The position numbers and the translations under genes were made by a program. From positions 1 through 45,759 of the forward strand of contig CANLPK010000014.1 of assembly GCA_947492885.1 (NCBI GenBank): a stretch of 45,759 nt of DNA. The letters run 5' to 3'. Every line of letters starts with the position of its first letter. Within the stretch, counting starts at the first letter, position 1. Below are positions 1 to 7,710 of this stretch, in pieces. Source of the DNA: Bacteroidota bacterium. GTDB lineage: Bacteria; Bacteroidota; Bacteroidia; UKL13-3. The notes beneath the pieces were generated by a model. The model did no database searches, had not been told where the DNA came from, and worked only from the letters and a program-made list of their open reading frames with translations.

Positions 1-1
1 A

Positions 2-382
2 GCTACCGAAATTATTTTCGACTTTAACTGTATCGAAGGCTGGAATCAGGTAACACAATGGAGGGGAGTGAAATTTTCTGATTTTATTGAGAAATACGGC
101 TTGCAAAAGGAATCCGAATTATACTATACCGGTTTAATAACTCCTGATAAGGAATACTATGTTGGCATCGATCGCAAAAGCATGCTGAACCCACAAACCA
201 TTTTATGTTATGAAATGAATGGCATACCACTTCCAATGAACCAAGGAGCACCATTGCGACTTATCATACCCGTGAAGTATGGGATTAAACATTTGAAAAG
301 AATTGGAACGATTTTCTTCAGCAACGATAAGCCAAGAGATTATTGGTTTGAAAGAGGGTATGATTATTATTCGGGCTTATAA
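2..382 (+). CDS. Molybdopterin-dependent oxidoreductase (sulfite oxidase/MsrP fold), C-terminal part, 5' end outside window
   Basis: The reading frame is open from the first bases, so the gene begins upstream and only about 126 residues are visible. The first visible stretch contains the motif FNCIEGW; in the sulfite oxidase/MsrP (YedY) family this cysteine (nt 29-31) ligates the molybdenum, and the following W..V..W.GV pattern also fits. Further on, the motif NG.PLP..QGAPLRLIIP and the ending FERGYDYYSGL match the end of the molybdopterin-binding domain. The GTG at 68 is internal, because the conserved active-site cysteine lies before it. The family oxidises or reduces small sulfur compounds or repairs methionine sulfoxide; the substrate cannot be told from this fragment. 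No C-terminal Mo-co dimerisation domain follows, which suggests the short MsrP-like architecture. Confidence 0.85.
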   Translation, partial: ATEIIFDFNCIEGWNQVTQWRGVKFSDFIEKYGLQKESELYYTGLITPDKEYYVGIDRKSMLNPQTILCYEMNGIPLPMNQGAPLRLIIPVKYGIKHLKRIGTIFFSNDKPRDYWFERGYDYYSGL

Positions 383-539
383 TCATTTCGAAAAAAGGTG
401 AAGAATCGCACTATAAACTTCAATAAATGGAACAGAAGAATATTTACGATTCGAAGAAGTAAAAAACACTCTTGATTATGTACTAATTAAACGCTCATCT
501 TGGTTAAAACTACAGAGGAGTGTCTTGAATAAAATTACT

Positions 540-1013
540 TTATTTTTTCTTCGCTAGCATTTCATCGAGTATTCTGCTGTAATCAGTTGCATTACTATAT
601 CCTACACTTAATTCGATGGTATTTGATTTACCATTGGGTATAATAAAAATTATGGTTGGATAACCTGATAAAGAATTATTACTTAAGAGTGCCAATAATT
701 GTTGGCCGTTATATTCTTTTCCATCCAACGTATATTTTTGATCTAATTCAGGATTGATTTTTATTGGAACAAAATTGGCGTAAATCTTTTTTTGAACATC
801 CGCATTATTATAGGTATCGCGGTCCATTCGCTTACACCATCCACACCATTCGGTGTAGCAATCAATCATGGCGATTTTGTTTTTCTTTTTAGCGAGGGCA
901 TAACCTTCATTAAATCCCATCCATTTCAAATCTTCGGTGGGCTTACTAATAAAATTAAAAGATGTAACAGAAAAATAAATGACAATGAGTGCAAAAATTT
1001 TGATAGATTTCAT
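540..1013 (-). CDS. Secreted thioredoxin-like protein
   Basis: A 157-residue protein with an N-terminal signal peptide or anchor (hydrophobic residues 5-22) followed by a thioredoxin fold. The redox motif WCGWCK (around residues 56-61) follows a beta strand (IAMIDCYTE), and the cis-proline region is SGYPTIIF. This is the thioredoxin_7/DUF255-like arrangement used by periplasmic disulfide reductases or isomerases in Bacteroidota. An extra cysteine sits just before the active site (DCYTEW). It stands alone: the next gene on this strand starts 87 bases upstream. An exact -33/-7 promoter lies immediately before the ATG, leaving virtually no 5' leader. The fold assignment is secure; the partner protein is unknown. 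Confidence 0.88.
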   Translation of the reverse strand: MKSIKIFALIVIYFSVTSFNFISKPTEDLKWMGFNEGYALAKKKNKIAMIDCYTEWCGWCKRMDRDTYNNADVQKKIYANFVPIKINPELDQKYTLDGKEYNGQQLLALLSNNSLSGYPTIIFIIPNGKSNTIELSVGYSNATDYSRILDEMLAKKK

Positions 1014-1018
1014 ACTTA

Positions 1019-1048
1019 CAAAAATACAATACGAAACTTAATAACAAA
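1019..1048 (-). promoter_or_regulatory. Bacteroidota-type promoter for the thioredoxin-like gene
   Basis: On the minus strand there is a TTTG (plus coordinates 1045-1048), an 18-nt spacer and TATTTTTG (1019-1026), matching the -33 and -7 boxes of Bacteroidota primary promoters. The -7 box ends only 5 nt before the ATG at 1013, so the transcript would be leaderless or nearly so. Confidence 0.6.
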
Positions 1049-1100
1049 GGGAATTAACGAAGATTGTGAAAATTAATTTGAAATAAAAAGATGATAAATA

Positions 1101-2093
1101 TTAACCTTTGTTCTCAGTGATACTTGTGTTGTTTGCTCTGCTTGGAATTTCCTGATTCGTACCCAAATCAACTTTCTGAAAATTATGCAGTCCTCCTAAA
1201 TCGATCACTGGCCACCCATCTTCAACACTTAGTATCTTTGTAAACTTCGCCCCCCATTCCATTTCATCGATCGTGTAACTATTTGTAGCATGAATGGTTT
1301 GGAAATAGCGATCGTCGAAGGCTTTGAAAACAACCATGATTTCGGCTTCACAATTTTTGAATATTTGTTCATTCATTTCTAAAAAGGGACTCTTCTCATC
1401 AATGGGGTGTACTACTGTCCAGCTTGTAGGGAAAAATGTGAGGGTATTCCTTTCTAAATTTAATGTATAAAATGACCTTACACGCTCACCATTTTTATCC
1501 TCATACAATGAAATTGATACGGTTAATTCTACATCGAGCAATTGACTTTTTTGCAGGTTGGCTATTCTAAACATCAGGGCGGTAATACCACGATAAGGAG
1601 CTACCACGGCATTGTCACTGAATAACAATCTAGATTCAGGCATAGAAAATCGCCCATAGAGCAAGCCCGTTATTAAAGCAAAACTCATGAGACCAATAAG
1701 AGCTTCTAAAGAAGATATAATATTTGCGGAGAGTCCCAATGGACTTATTCTACCATAACCAACTGTAGTAAAGGTTTGTGTGCTAAAGAAAAAAGCATCA
1801 AGGAATTTGTTATGCATGCTGCTCAAATCCACTCCTTGTAAATTCTCAGCACCGAGGCCCATATAAATAAAAGCGAAAACTAAATTCACCGCCGTAAACC
1901 AGGCGATGATAAGCAGAACAAATTTTGCCCAAGATAGATTTAATAAAAAATGATAAAAGTTAAACGATGCCTTAAAGGGCATTCCACGACGAATTACATT
2001 GAAGGTGCCATCCTTATTGAGCATTCGAACTCTTTGGTTTTGCACATTACCAAATCCAAAGTCTTTGGCTTCTCGTTGTATATTTCGGTTCAT
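1101..2093 (-). CDS. Inward-rectifier potassium channel (KirBac type)
   Basis: The 330-residue protein has the Kir layout: a cytoplasmic N-terminus with a slide-helix region, a first membrane helix at about 57-80, a pore helix with the K+ selectivity filter TVGYG at 110-114, a second helix at about 123-147, and a beta-rich cytoplasmic IRK domain (about 155-300) containing the usual blocks (ARVANLQ-like FRIANLQKSQ, SWTVVHPIDEKSPF, DDRYFQTIHA). It should conduct potassium passively across the inner membrane and be gated by ligands or lipids at the C-terminal domain. Its ATG overlaps the stop of the upstream tatD-like gene (TAATG), so the two are probably co-translated. Length is normal for the family. 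Confidence 0.93.
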   Translation of the reverse strand: MNRNIQREAKDFGFGNVQNQRVRMLNKDGTFNVIRRGMPFKASFNFYHFLLNLSWAKFVLLIIAWFTAVNLVFAFIYMGLGAENLQGVDLSSMHNKFLDAFFFSTQTFTTVGYGRISPLGLSANIISSLEALIGLMSFALITGLLYGRFSMPESRLLFSDNAVVAPYRGITALMFRIANLQKSQLLDVELTVSISLYEDKNGERVRSFYTLNLERNTLTFFPTSWTVVHPIDEKSPFLEMNEQIFKNCEAEIMVVFKAFDDRYFQTIHATNSYTIDEMEWGAKFTKILSVEDGWPVIDLGGLHNFQKVDLGTNQEIPSRANNTSITENKG

Positions 2094-2893
2094 TATTTAG
2101 AAATCTGATTTTTCTTTTCACTATATGCTTGCATTTTAAAAATGCGTTCAGCATTTGCCGTAGTAATTTCTCCAACGGTTTTTAAAGGTAACATTTTTAT
2201 TTCAGCTAATTTCTGAGCGATCTCTATGATATACGCACTTTCATTGCGCTTACCTCGATATGGAACCGGAGCTAAATAGGGAGCATCGGTCTCTAAAACC
2301 ATATCATTAATATCAATATCACGTAACATTTCGGGCAGTCCCGAGTTTTTAAATGTAACCACCCCCCCTATTCCAATAGCGAATCCCATATCAATAACTT
2401 TATGAGCTTGCTCCAGGGTACCTCCCCAACAGTGAAACACGCCTCCCGTAAATAGTTTGTTTTGTTCTATGATATGAATGCACTCTAGTGTTGAGTTCCG
2501 ACTGTGTATACTTACTGGCAATTGTAGTTCCTTAGCTAACATCATTTGATAGGTAAAAGCAGCGCGCTGATCATTGAAATTCGTTTTATCCCAAAATAAA
2601 TCAATTCCAATTTCGCCAACAGCTATATATGAATTGTATCTGAGATGTTGCTCTATAATTTGCATGGTGTTTTGCCAATCGTCACCAATATTACAAGGGT
2701 GCAAACCCATCATAGGAAAAACATTTTTTGGAAAAGCACTACATAGTTGAAGCATCTCATCAACAGTAGTTAAATCAACATTCGGCAATAAAATACTGGC
2801 TATTCCTTTTTGAATTGCACGTTGCACCATATATGATCTATCCTCATTAAACTGTTCAGAATATAAATGGGTATGTGTATCGGTAAAATTCAT
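2093..2893 (-). CDS. TatD family metal-dependent DNase
   Basis: A 266-residue TIM-barrel metallohydrolase of the TatD/YabD/YcfH family. Visible metal-binding and signature motifs in order: DTHTHLY near the N-terminus, GEIGIDLFW, SIHSRN, FHCWGG and LETDAPYLAP near the C-terminus. TatD proteins act in the cytoplasm as 3'-5' exonucleases or general DNA/RNA hydrolases. The gene shares one base with the downstream potassium channel and follows the flavin-reductase-like gene by 30 bases, so all three may form one transcript, although their functions are not obviously linked. Confidence 0.92.
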   Translation of the reverse strand: MNFTDTHTHLYSEQFNEDRSYMVQRAIQKGIASILLPNVDLTTVDEMLQLCSAFPKNVFPMMGLHPCNIGDDWQNTMQIIEQHLRYNSYIAVGEIGIDLFWDKTNFNDQRAAFTYQMMLAKELQLPVSIHSRNSTLECIHIIEQNKLFTGGVFHCWGGTLEQAHKVIDMGFAIGIGGVVTFKNSGLPEMLRDIDINDMVLETDAPYLAPVPYRGKRNESAYIIEIAQKLAEIKMLPLKTVGEITTANAERIFKMQAYSEKKNQISK

Positions 2894-2923
2894 AATTTAA
2901 AAATCGAAGTCGGGTGAAAAAAA

Positions 2924-3850
2924 TTAGTTGTTTCTTAGCATAAGTACTTTCCAGGCATCGGCTACATTGCCAGCATCGAGCATTAGTTTAGCCTTTGAGT
3001 GCAATTGCACTTCGAGGTTTTCAGGGTCGGTTTCTAAACGGTAAATAAGGTTTCGAATTTCACTGTTATTATTCATTTGTTCAACTTCTTCAGGAGATGG
3101 AAGTCGTTCGATATTTCCCAATTGTCCTAAATTATTTCCAGATAGAATATGTGAATTTCGAATTCGTTCGGGGAGCGCATCAATACCAATTCCCTTGTTT
3201 CTATTGGGTTTCTCTACATCAAACAAAGCGGCCCCGCTTGCACGTACGTAGCTATCGGCACCTAAGCGGCCTACGAGATCAATTTTATTCTGATCAATTT
3301 TTCCATTCGCATTGAGCACCGATTCATTAATATGCATCATCACAATTTCACATATTACTAAGTTCGCTGCCCCTCCTTCTTGCCCATTTTCTATAACTTG
3401 TTTTACAATACATTCCATTTGCACTGGGCTCTCCTTTACACGAAATGGTTTTATTTTTACAGAAGGTTCCTTGGTAAATCCCGACTTTATAAACTCGTCA
3501 ACCCCCTTCTCATACTCGCAACTCGCAAGGCTTACTTGCTGCACCATATCGTAGGATACTACGTTGATACAAACCTCCATTGTTTCATAAACATTTTCCA
3601 AGGTATGCTTAATACTTTTATCTCTCACCCTACGAGCAGGTGAAAAAATTAAGGTTGGAGGGTTGCTTCCGAAGGCATTAAAGAAACTAAACGGACTTAA
3701 ATTGGCACGGCCTTGACTGTCGATGGTACTCGCAAAACATATTGGGCGTGGTGCAATACTAGCCAGCATAAAGGCATGCAATTCGGCGGTTGGAATTGAA
3801 TCAGGGGAAATAGAAAGCATGCGCGAATTTAGGAAAAAGTGTTGATGCAT
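2924..3850 (-). CDS. Flavin reductase-like (FMN-binding split barrel) protein with C-terminal extension
   Basis: A 308-residue protein. Residues about 20-200 form a flavin reductase-like/DIM6 domain: IAPRPICFASTIDSQGRANLSPFS and FNAFGSNPPTL are characteristic FMN-binding stretches, followed by SPARR and INVVSYDMVQQ. The last roughly 100 residues (GIGIDALPERIRNS onward) are outside the core domain; the end looks helical and resembles a short TPR-like hairpin (NLEVQLHSKAKLMLDAGN). Such proteins use FMN in electron transfer or as NAD(P)H-dependent flavin reductases; the specific reaction is unknown. The ATG at 3850 is used here; an ATG ten codons later (3820) is equally possible because the conserved region starts after it. 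Divergent from the NUDIX gene. Confidence 0.85.
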   Translation of the reverse strand: MHQHFFLNSRMLSISPDSIPTAELHAFMLASIAPRPICFASTIDSQGRANLSPFSFFNAFGSNPPTLIFSPARRVRDKSIKHTLENVYETMEVCINVVSYDMVQQVSLASCEYEKGVDEFIKSGFTKEPSVKIKPFRVKESPVQMECIVKQVIENGQEGGAANLVICEIVMMHINESVLNANGKIDQNKIDLVGRLGADSYVRASGAALFDVEKPNRNKGIGIDALPERIRNSHILSGNNLGQLGNIERLPSPEEVEQMNNNSEIRNLIYRLETDPENLEVQLHSKAKLMLDAGNVADAWKVLMLRNN

Positions 3851-3870
3851 TTAACCGCTTCAATTTTTCA

Positions 3871-3878
3871 TACATTTG
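3871..3878 (+). promoter_or_regulatory. -7 box (TACATTTG) upstream of the NUDIX gene
   Basis: TACATTTG matches TAnnTTTG exactly and lies 33 nt before the ATG at 3912. No clear TTTG stands at the -33 position. A possible upstream TTG start (3876) would fall inside this element, which favours the ATG at 3912. Confidence 0.4.
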
Positions 3879-3911
3879 TTTAATTACAACCTAGAAAATC
3901 AACCCCTTAAA

Positions 3912-4490
3912 ATGAAATTTGAAATACTAGAAAAAGAACGCGTCTTTAATCAATATTTAAAAATTGATGCATATCAAGTTCAACATGAAAGATATTCTAC
4001 CAAAGAGAATGCAAATAAAAATTTAGAGGTTGCTGCAAAGGGGGATGCATGTGCTGCCTTGGTGTATGAGACAGATACAAAATCCATATTGTTGATTGAG
4101 CAATTTCGATTGCCTAGTGCAATTCATGGTAATGGCTGGATTACAGAGCTTGTTGCTGGAACAATGGAAGAAAATGAAGATCCCAAGGAAACTATGAAGC
4201 GTGAAATTCTTGAAGAAATAGGATATCAAGTAGAATCATTTGAATTCATTCAGCGAGTTTTTGTTTCACCGGGCTGGACAACAGAAAGAATAAATATCTA
4301 TTTTGCAACTACCAATAGCACATTAAAAGTATCGGATGGCGGGGGGGTGGAGTCGGAACAAGAAGATATTCGAATCGTAAAAATCAATATTGAACTACTT
4401 GATAATTTTATGGAATCAATTCATGATGCTAAAACATTAATAGCGCTTCTATGGTTCCAATGGAATGTCGGAAAAAATCAAATAATTTAA
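3912..4490 (+). CDS. NUDIX hydrolase, ADP-ribose pyrophosphatase-like
   Basis: A 192-residue protein with a perfect Nudix box: G, five residues, E, seven residues, then REILEEIGY (GTMEENEDPKETMK precedes it). The preceding strand VAAKGDACAALVYETD and the motif LIEQFRLP, then GWITELVAGTMEE, are typical of the ADP-ribose/GDP-mannose pyrophosphatase (NudF/NudK) subgroup. The segment VSPGWTTERINIYFA also fits this subgroup. It should hydrolyse a nucleoside diphosphate linked to a sugar in the cytoplasm. The frame stays open to a TTG at 3876, but that overlaps a -7 box, so the ATG at 3912 is chosen. Confidence 0.9.
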   Translation: MKFEILEKERVFNQYLKIDAYQVQHERYSTKENANKNLEVAAKGDACAALVYETDTKSILLIEQFRLPSAIHGNGWITELVAGTMEENEDPKETMKREILEEIGYQVESFEFIQRVFVSPGWTTERINIYFATTNSTLKVSDGGGVESEQEDIRIVKINIELLDNFMESIHDAKTLIALLWFQWNVGKNQII

Positions 4491-4582
4491 AATCAAACAA
4501 TTGATGCTACCTAATGGTATGCATAAACTTTTTTTGTTAATTGTAAATTACGCTAAAGTTATGTTAATTGCCGTTTCAAAAT

Positions 4583-5278
4583 ATGGAAGAGTTCTTATCA
4601 CTGTATTCTAAAATAGAAAACCCGACCCTTGAAATGGTTTTCTTTACCTTTTTATTATCGTTTTTACTCTCGGTAATGATTGCGGTAATCTATACCAAGA
4701 CCACTCCTAATACAATTAAGACGCCCAATTTTGTTCAGGCCTTAATCCTTAGTTCTATTATTGCAAGTACTGTTATTCAGGCAACTAACAACAGTATTAC
4801 TTCCGGACTTGGTTTATTAGGGGCCCTCACCATTCTTAATTTTCGAACTAATTTCCGAGACCCTAGAGATATCATTTTTATGTTTGCAGCTATTAGCACT
4901 GGAATTGCTTGCGGATCCTATGTGTTTCTAATCGCTATCATAGGCATCCTGGGTTTCGGTGCCATTGCCATCATTCTAAGTTTCACACCCTTCTATTTAG
5001 GCAATCATCTAATTTGGGATCTGCGTGTACGATTCGACAAAATGCCTGAAAAAGAAAAACTCGTTGAAGATATCCTTGCTGAGTTTTGTAGAAAGTATAC
5101 CAACGAAAGTATTCGTAATGAGTTAACAAAAGAAAATACTCCATTTTTAGAATGTGAATATGTAATTATATTAAAAGAGGAAGGCAATGCCCGATTGATG
5201 ATTTCAACACTCGAACAAGGAGGCATCACTGTGAGAAAATACAGCAAACAAAATACAGAGTTTACGTCTAACGATTGA
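4583..5278 (+). CDS. DUF4956 family membrane protein
   Basis: About 231 residues with three or four membrane helices in the first 150 residues (roughly 15-35, 50-70, 75-90, 100-140) and a soluble C-terminal domain of about 85 residues. The segment SGLGLLGALTILNFRTNFRDPRD is the hallmark of DUF4956. Family members are often encoded beside VTC-type polyphosphate polymerases and CotH kinases, which has suggested a role in polyphosphate or envelope polymer handling, but the activity is not established. Here the stop codon TGA overlaps the ATG of a HlyD-like adaptor (TGATG), and a TolC-like gene follows. The frame extends to a TTG at 4568; the ATG at 4583 is preferred. Confidence 0.8.
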   Translation: MEEFLSLYSKIENPTLEMVFFTFLLSFLLSVMIAVIYTKTTPNTIKTPNFVQALILSSIIASTVIQATNNSITSGLGLLGALTILNFRTNFRDPRDIIFMFAAISTGIACGSYVFLIAIIGILGFGAIAIILSFTPFYLGNHLIWDLRVRFDKMPEKEKLVEDILAEFCRKYTNESIRNELTKENTPFLECEYVIILKEEGNARLMISTLEQGGITVRKYSKQNTEFTSND

Positions 5279-6270
5279 TGAAAAAGATTAACCTGCTATA
5301 TGTGTTCTGGGTATTGGCTTTGCTAATATTCTTCATGATAATGCGCAATTTGAATACGCAAGGGAGCCGTACGATTTTTGGGATTGCATTCTCTGAGAGC
5401 TATTCCCTTAATGTGGAATATGCAACCATCGTAACTGATCGCCGCGTTCAAACAGGCGACCGAGTAAAAAAAGGAGATACTTTATTAATACTTCATAGAA
5501 GTGAAATGGACCGTGATTTAGAAGATCGATTGGCTTCTATTAATTTGCTTGAAGTGGAACGTGATTCAAAAAATGAATTATTGAATAAAGAGATTGCCAT
5601 TTTCACTGCATTACAAAATAGCAGGGAAAGCGAAATCCTTGCACAGATTAAAATTGTTACCCAAGAACTTCAAATTCAAAAGAACCTCTTACAATCTATT
5701 GGAGATAGTAAGTCGAAGATGGAGAACAATGTTAAACAACTGGAGCTTGATGCGCTGAAAGAATCGCAACAACACTTACAATTAAAAACCAATCAACAGC
5801 TTAACGCATACGAATCGCAAAGAGTTGCAAATAATAATAGTTGTACCGCGCATGTTGCCCAGTTGAAAAACGACTTAAACTATTTTAGTCAGGAGCAGCA
5901 TAAAATGTTTGTGCTTTCGCCTTGCGAAGGAATCGTGGAAGCTATTTTAGTTTTACCCAATGATATTGTTCCTCAATACAAAGAGCTTGTACGTGTAAAT
6001 AGTATTACTCCAAACAAAGTTACAGGTTTTATACATGAGAGTGTTGCTACCCCTTTTAACTTAGGAGATACGGTAATGCTTGCGTCGGCTGCACGCCCTG
6101 ATATAAAAGCAAAAGGCATCATAATTGGTAATGGAACTAACCTGGTTGAGTTACCACTTCGACTTCGAAAATTTGTTGAAATAAGAGCTTGGGGACGAGA
6201 GGTTTATATTAAGTTGGACCCTACCAACAGTTTTTATATAGGGGAAAAAATATTGGTTCAGATGAACTAG
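5278..6270 (+). CDS. HlyD-like membrane fusion (periplasmic adaptor) protein
   Basis: A 330-residue adaptor. It has an N-terminal membrane anchor (about residues 5-22), a first half of a lipoyl-like domain (VQTGDRVKKGDTLLILHRS, residues about 55-75), a long coiled coil rich in Glu/Gln/Leu/Lys (about 78-205), the second lipoyl half (VLSPCEGIVEAILV, about 210-225) and a beta-barrel segment. Such proteins bridge an inner-membrane pump to a TolC channel. The start overlaps the stop of the DUF4956 gene and the stop is one base from the start codon of the TolC-like gene, so the three are almost certainly one operon. No ABC, MFS or RND pump is encoded in the operon, leaving the DUF4956 protein as the only inner-membrane candidate. 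Confidence 0.85.
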   Translation: MKKINLLYVFWVLALLIFFMIMRNLNTQGSRTIFGIAFSESYSLNVEYATIVTDRRVQTGDRVKKGDTLLILHRSEMDRDLEDRLASINLLEVERDSKNELLNKEIAIFTALQNSRESEILAQIKIVTQELQIQKNLLQSIGDSKSKMENNVKQLELDALKESQQHLQLKTNQQLNAYESQRVANNNSCTAHVAQLKNDLNYFSQEQHKMFVLSPCEGIVEAILVLPNDIVPQYKELVRVNSITPNKVTGFIHESVATPFNLGDTVMLASAARPDIKAKGIIIGNGTNLVELPLRLRKFVEIRAWGREVYIKLDPTNSFYIGEKILVQMN

Positions 6271-6271
6271 A

Positions 6272-7570
6272 ATGAATTTAGGCATGTTTAAGTTACCCAC
6301 CTTTTTCTTTTTAATATTGCTAATATCCTGTATTAATGCGGGAGCTCAAACTATAACACCCGAACAAATTATACAATCGTCGTTTAACGATGAGAAAGTG
6401 ATGCGCGATTCGCAGATGGAAACATTTGTGCAAGGACTTGATTACCATTTGCCGATGGTAAAAAAATTGGAGGCAAGGGTTGGTTTCAATGGTAACAATA
6501 CCAGAGATAGCCTAGATGGTAATTTAAGAAATGAAGATTATTATTCGATTAGTTTAACTACCAATAAATGGCGCGAGATGAAGCTGCAAAAGGCCATCAA
6601 ACCCGCCCAGTATCAAGTTTATAGCAAAGAGAAAGAAATGCTCCTAATGCAGGCGCTGCAAGATCGCTACCTTGTATTGATAAACTTATATTATAGTCAG
6701 GAATCATTAACCAAAAGGAAAGAGCTTCAAACTTTACTGAATACCAAAAATCAATTACTTCAGCAAATGCTAAACGATGGCGTCAATATTAAAATTAGTG
6801 ATGCGCTCGACGTTGAAAAAGATTTAATTCAACTCTATGGATTCCTGCAAGAAGATGAGAGCTCTGTTGTGACGTATACTGCACGCATAGGGCAATTCAT
6901 AAATAATAGAACACTTGCGAATGTGAACTTCTTGAACTTGATTAGCCTGAAAAAGGTGATGATTAATAGTGTCAATCTAAAACAAGACAGTACCAAGACG
7001 CATCCTTCACTCGAATACAAAGAAGCACAATATCGATTCGCAAAAGCCGATTATCAGCTTGAGAAAGTTCAAAATACCAATATTATTAATTCCTTTCAAG
7101 TAGGCTATAACAAGCCAGCTTATGCATCTGAAATTTTAAAGAAATTTAAGCCCGATAATACCTTGACCTTCAGAGTTGGTATCGCGCTCCCGCTTACTGC
7201 CAATAATAGTTACGGAAGAAATAATGCCAATATTCAACAATACAATGCATTACTTAACTGGCAAAGCGCTCAGGTAATGCAAATGAAAAGTACAAGCATT
7301 CAATACTCACGACTTGAAAACACCATTCGCCAATACAATACGCTACTTGACATTTACGAGAAAGGTATTGTATCAAAACTTTTGAATAATGAGCAAGTGA
7401 TGTCACAGAGCACAGCGCTTGAAATTATCGATTTGAAAATTGCACAAAAGAAGTTGGAGATTAATTTGATCAATAGCGCAGGTAATTTAATGCAGAGCTA
7501 TGTTTCACTGCTCGAAAGCAAAGGCTTATTGAAATACGATTTGCGAAATATTTATTTATTAGAAAACTAG
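6272..7570 (+). CDS. TolC-like outer membrane efflux/secretion channel protein
   Basis: A 432-residue protein with a signal peptide ending at about residue 25 (INAGAQT). The mature part consists of long amphipathic helices with two similar halves (Gln/Leu/Lys-rich segments around 130-190 and 320-420) and short beta strands, as in the outer membrane factor (TolC) family. It is somewhat shorter and more divergent than E. coli TolC. It would form a trimeric channel through outer membrane and periplasm that docks onto the adjacent HlyD-like adaptor. It is the last gene of the operon that starts with the DUF4956 gene. Confidence 0.78.
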   Translation: MNLGMFKLPTFFFLILLISCINAGAQTITPEQIIQSSFNDEKVMRDSQMETFVQGLDYHLPMVKKLEARVGFNGNNTRDSLDGNLRNEDYYSISLTTNKWREMKLQKAIKPAQYQVYSKEKEMLLMQALQDRYLVLINLYYSQESLTKRKELQTLLNTKNQLLQQMLNDGVNIKISDALDVEKDLIQLYGFLQEDESSVVTYTARIGQFINNRTLANVNFLNLISLKKVMINSVNLKQDSTKTHPSLEYKEAQYRFAKADYQLEKVQNTNIINSFQVGYNKPAYASEILKKFKPDNTLTFRVGIALPLTANNSYGRNNANIQQYNALLNWQSAQVMQMKSTSIQYSRLENTIRQYNTLLDIYEKGIVSKLLNNEQVMSQSTALEIIDLKIAQKKLEINLINSAGNLMQSYVSLLESKGLLKYDLRNIYLLEN

Positions 7571-7710
7571 TTCACATTTGTGATAATTTGTTCCATTCTC
7601 TAACAGTGGCAAGAGTATCGCTGCTGCATTGAGAGGGGGTAATTTAGCCCCTTGAATATTACGACTTAGCACTAGGATATTTTTCGAATCATGAGTTTCT
7701 TAAATATAAA

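Noticed and set aside
792-1076. Plus-strand 94-codon frame over the thioredoxin-like gene
   Set aside because: It is antisense to a gene with clear motifs and has no domain or signal features of its own; the same holds for the many other antisense frames in the window.
7630-7660. Hairpin around AGGGG...CCCCT after the TolC-like gene
   Set aside because: The stem is short and no T run follows on either strand, so it is not called a terminator.
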